From assembly GCF_041296385.1 (NCBI RefSeq), contig NC_091014.1, positions 18,823,578 through 18,887,577 on the forward strand: a stretch of 64,000 nucleotides of DNA, given 5' to 3'. Source of the DNA: Aphelocoma coerulescens. Lineage: Eukaryota; Chordata; Aves; Passeriformes; Corvidae. Both the position numbers and the translations under genes were made by a program. The notes under the pieces were generated by a model. It searched no databases. It saw only the letters and a list, made by a program, of their open reading frames with translations, and was not told the origin of the DNA. The first letter of the stretch is position 1, and every line of letters begins with the position of its first letter. Below are positions 63,436 through 64,000 of this stretch, piece by piece.

Positions 63436-64000
63436 TGTTGTTGTTCCCCTCAGCCAGCAACTAACCTCTTCCTCAGTCACTTGTGGGATGGGGGAAAGAA
63501 CCAGAGGAGTAGAAGTGAGAAAACTCATGAGCTGAGATAAAGACAGTTTAATAGGTTAAAAAAAAAAAAATTAAAAAAAAAAAAAATAAAAAGCTGTGCA
63601 AACCAGCAAAACAAAGCAAGGAATTAATTTACCACCTCTCACGGGTAGGCAGGTGTTCAGCCTCCTGAGAAACCAGGGCTCCAGCATGCATAATAGTCAC
63701 TTTGGAAGACAAAATGCCGTAACTCCAAAAGTGTCCTCCCTCCTCTTCGCCTTTCTATTTCCCTTCAGCTTTTATTGCTGATCACAACATCATATGGCAA
63801 GGGATACCACTCTGGTCAGTTGGGGTCAGCTGTCCTGGCTGTGCCCCATCTCAGCTGCATGTGCACACCCATCCTCCTTGCTGATGGGGTGGGGTGAGAG
63901 GCAGAAAAATCACTGACCCCGTGCAAGTACTGCTCAGTGATAGCAAAAACATCCCTGTGCTATCAACTCTTGTTTCCAGCACAAGTCCAAAACATTGTCC
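63436..64000 (-). mobile_element. Solo LTR D or provirus end, avian ERVL-type, cut by the window edge
   Basis: Starting TGTTGTTGTTCCCCTCAGCC and AGCAACTAACC, then GGGATGGGGGAAAGAACC, GCTGAGATAAAGACAGTTTA, GGTCAGTTGGGGTCAGCTGT, CTGATGGGGTGGGGTGAGAG and AAAACATCCCTGTGCTATCA, this follows a very common avian LTR that I know. Read on the minus strand, the family begins TGTCCTGG and ends here. The minus-strand ATTAAA near 63,552 would be its poly(A) signal. An A-rich tract (63,559-63,592) interrupts it. The other end and any target duplication lie beyond 64,000, so a full provirus cannot be excluded. Confidence 0.85.
63559..63592 (+). repeat. A-rich tract inside LTR D
   Basis: Runs of 13 and about 14 A are separated by TT and followed by a short TAAAAA end. 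It lies where most copies of this LTR have non-A sequence, so it probably grew after insertion. Confidence 0.8.

Noticed and set aside
1..64000. CRISPR arrays, operons, phage or bacterial mobile islands
   Set aside because: The DNA is clearly vertebrate (CR1, avian LTRs, low CpG). No regularly spaced repeats and no dense co-oriented genes are present.

Overview
The window looks like a piece of a bird nuclear genome with no host gene that I can recognise. It is AT-rich, vertebrate-type, non-coding DNA. The identifying marks are chicken-repeat-1 (CR1) LINE fragments, several with the avian 3' terminus of short ATTCTRTG-like repeats, and long terminal repeats (LTRs) of avian endogenous retroviruses. 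No open reading frame has both a plausible length and a recognisable host protein family. I found no tRNA, rRNA, CRISPR array or operon-like structure. The window could be a gene desert or the inside of a very large intron; the sequence alone does not say which.

Layout: 1-14,090 is AT-rich single-copy DNA, with one possible old LTR (about 690-1,095), a GGTTT microsatellite (10,562-10,602) and some short perfect inverted repeats. 14,092-20,050 holds a CR1 tail, a U3 fragment of an ERVL-type LTR (15,985-16,240), a GC-richer block that may be another LTR (18,715-19,325) and an internally deleted CR1 (19,365-20,050). 25,190-26,612 is a complete minus-strand solo LTR (LTR A) bounded by the 5-bp target duplication ACCAG. 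29,265-29,735 is a perfect hairpin directly followed by a CR1 tail. 35,741-36,076 is a short solo LTR with a TATA box and poly(A) signal arranged as in alpharetroviruses, followed by a CpG-richer minus-strand LTR-like block at about 37,040-37,625.

The right half is richer in repeats. 45,300-46,258 is a CR1 copy that keeps its 5' region, a broken ORF1 and its 3' end but has lost all of ORF2. 49,582-50,899 is LTR B, a plus-strand relative of LTR A, flanked by ACCTT. 53,570-54,987 is LTR C, minus strand, a more distant relative. CR1 pieces follow at 55,015-55,285, 57,475-57,690, 58,393-58,500 (minus) and 59,735-60,655, the last with a decayed reverse transcriptase end. The window closes inside another avian LTR (63,436 to the end, minus).

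Nothing here acts as a gene system. The main biology is a record of retroelement insertion and decay: proviruses reduced to solo LTRs, CR1 copies with internal deletions, and an inverted LTR pair (A and B) about 23 kb apart. I did not find a convincing new biological system. Family assignments come from recalled consensus features and were not searched against a repeat library.
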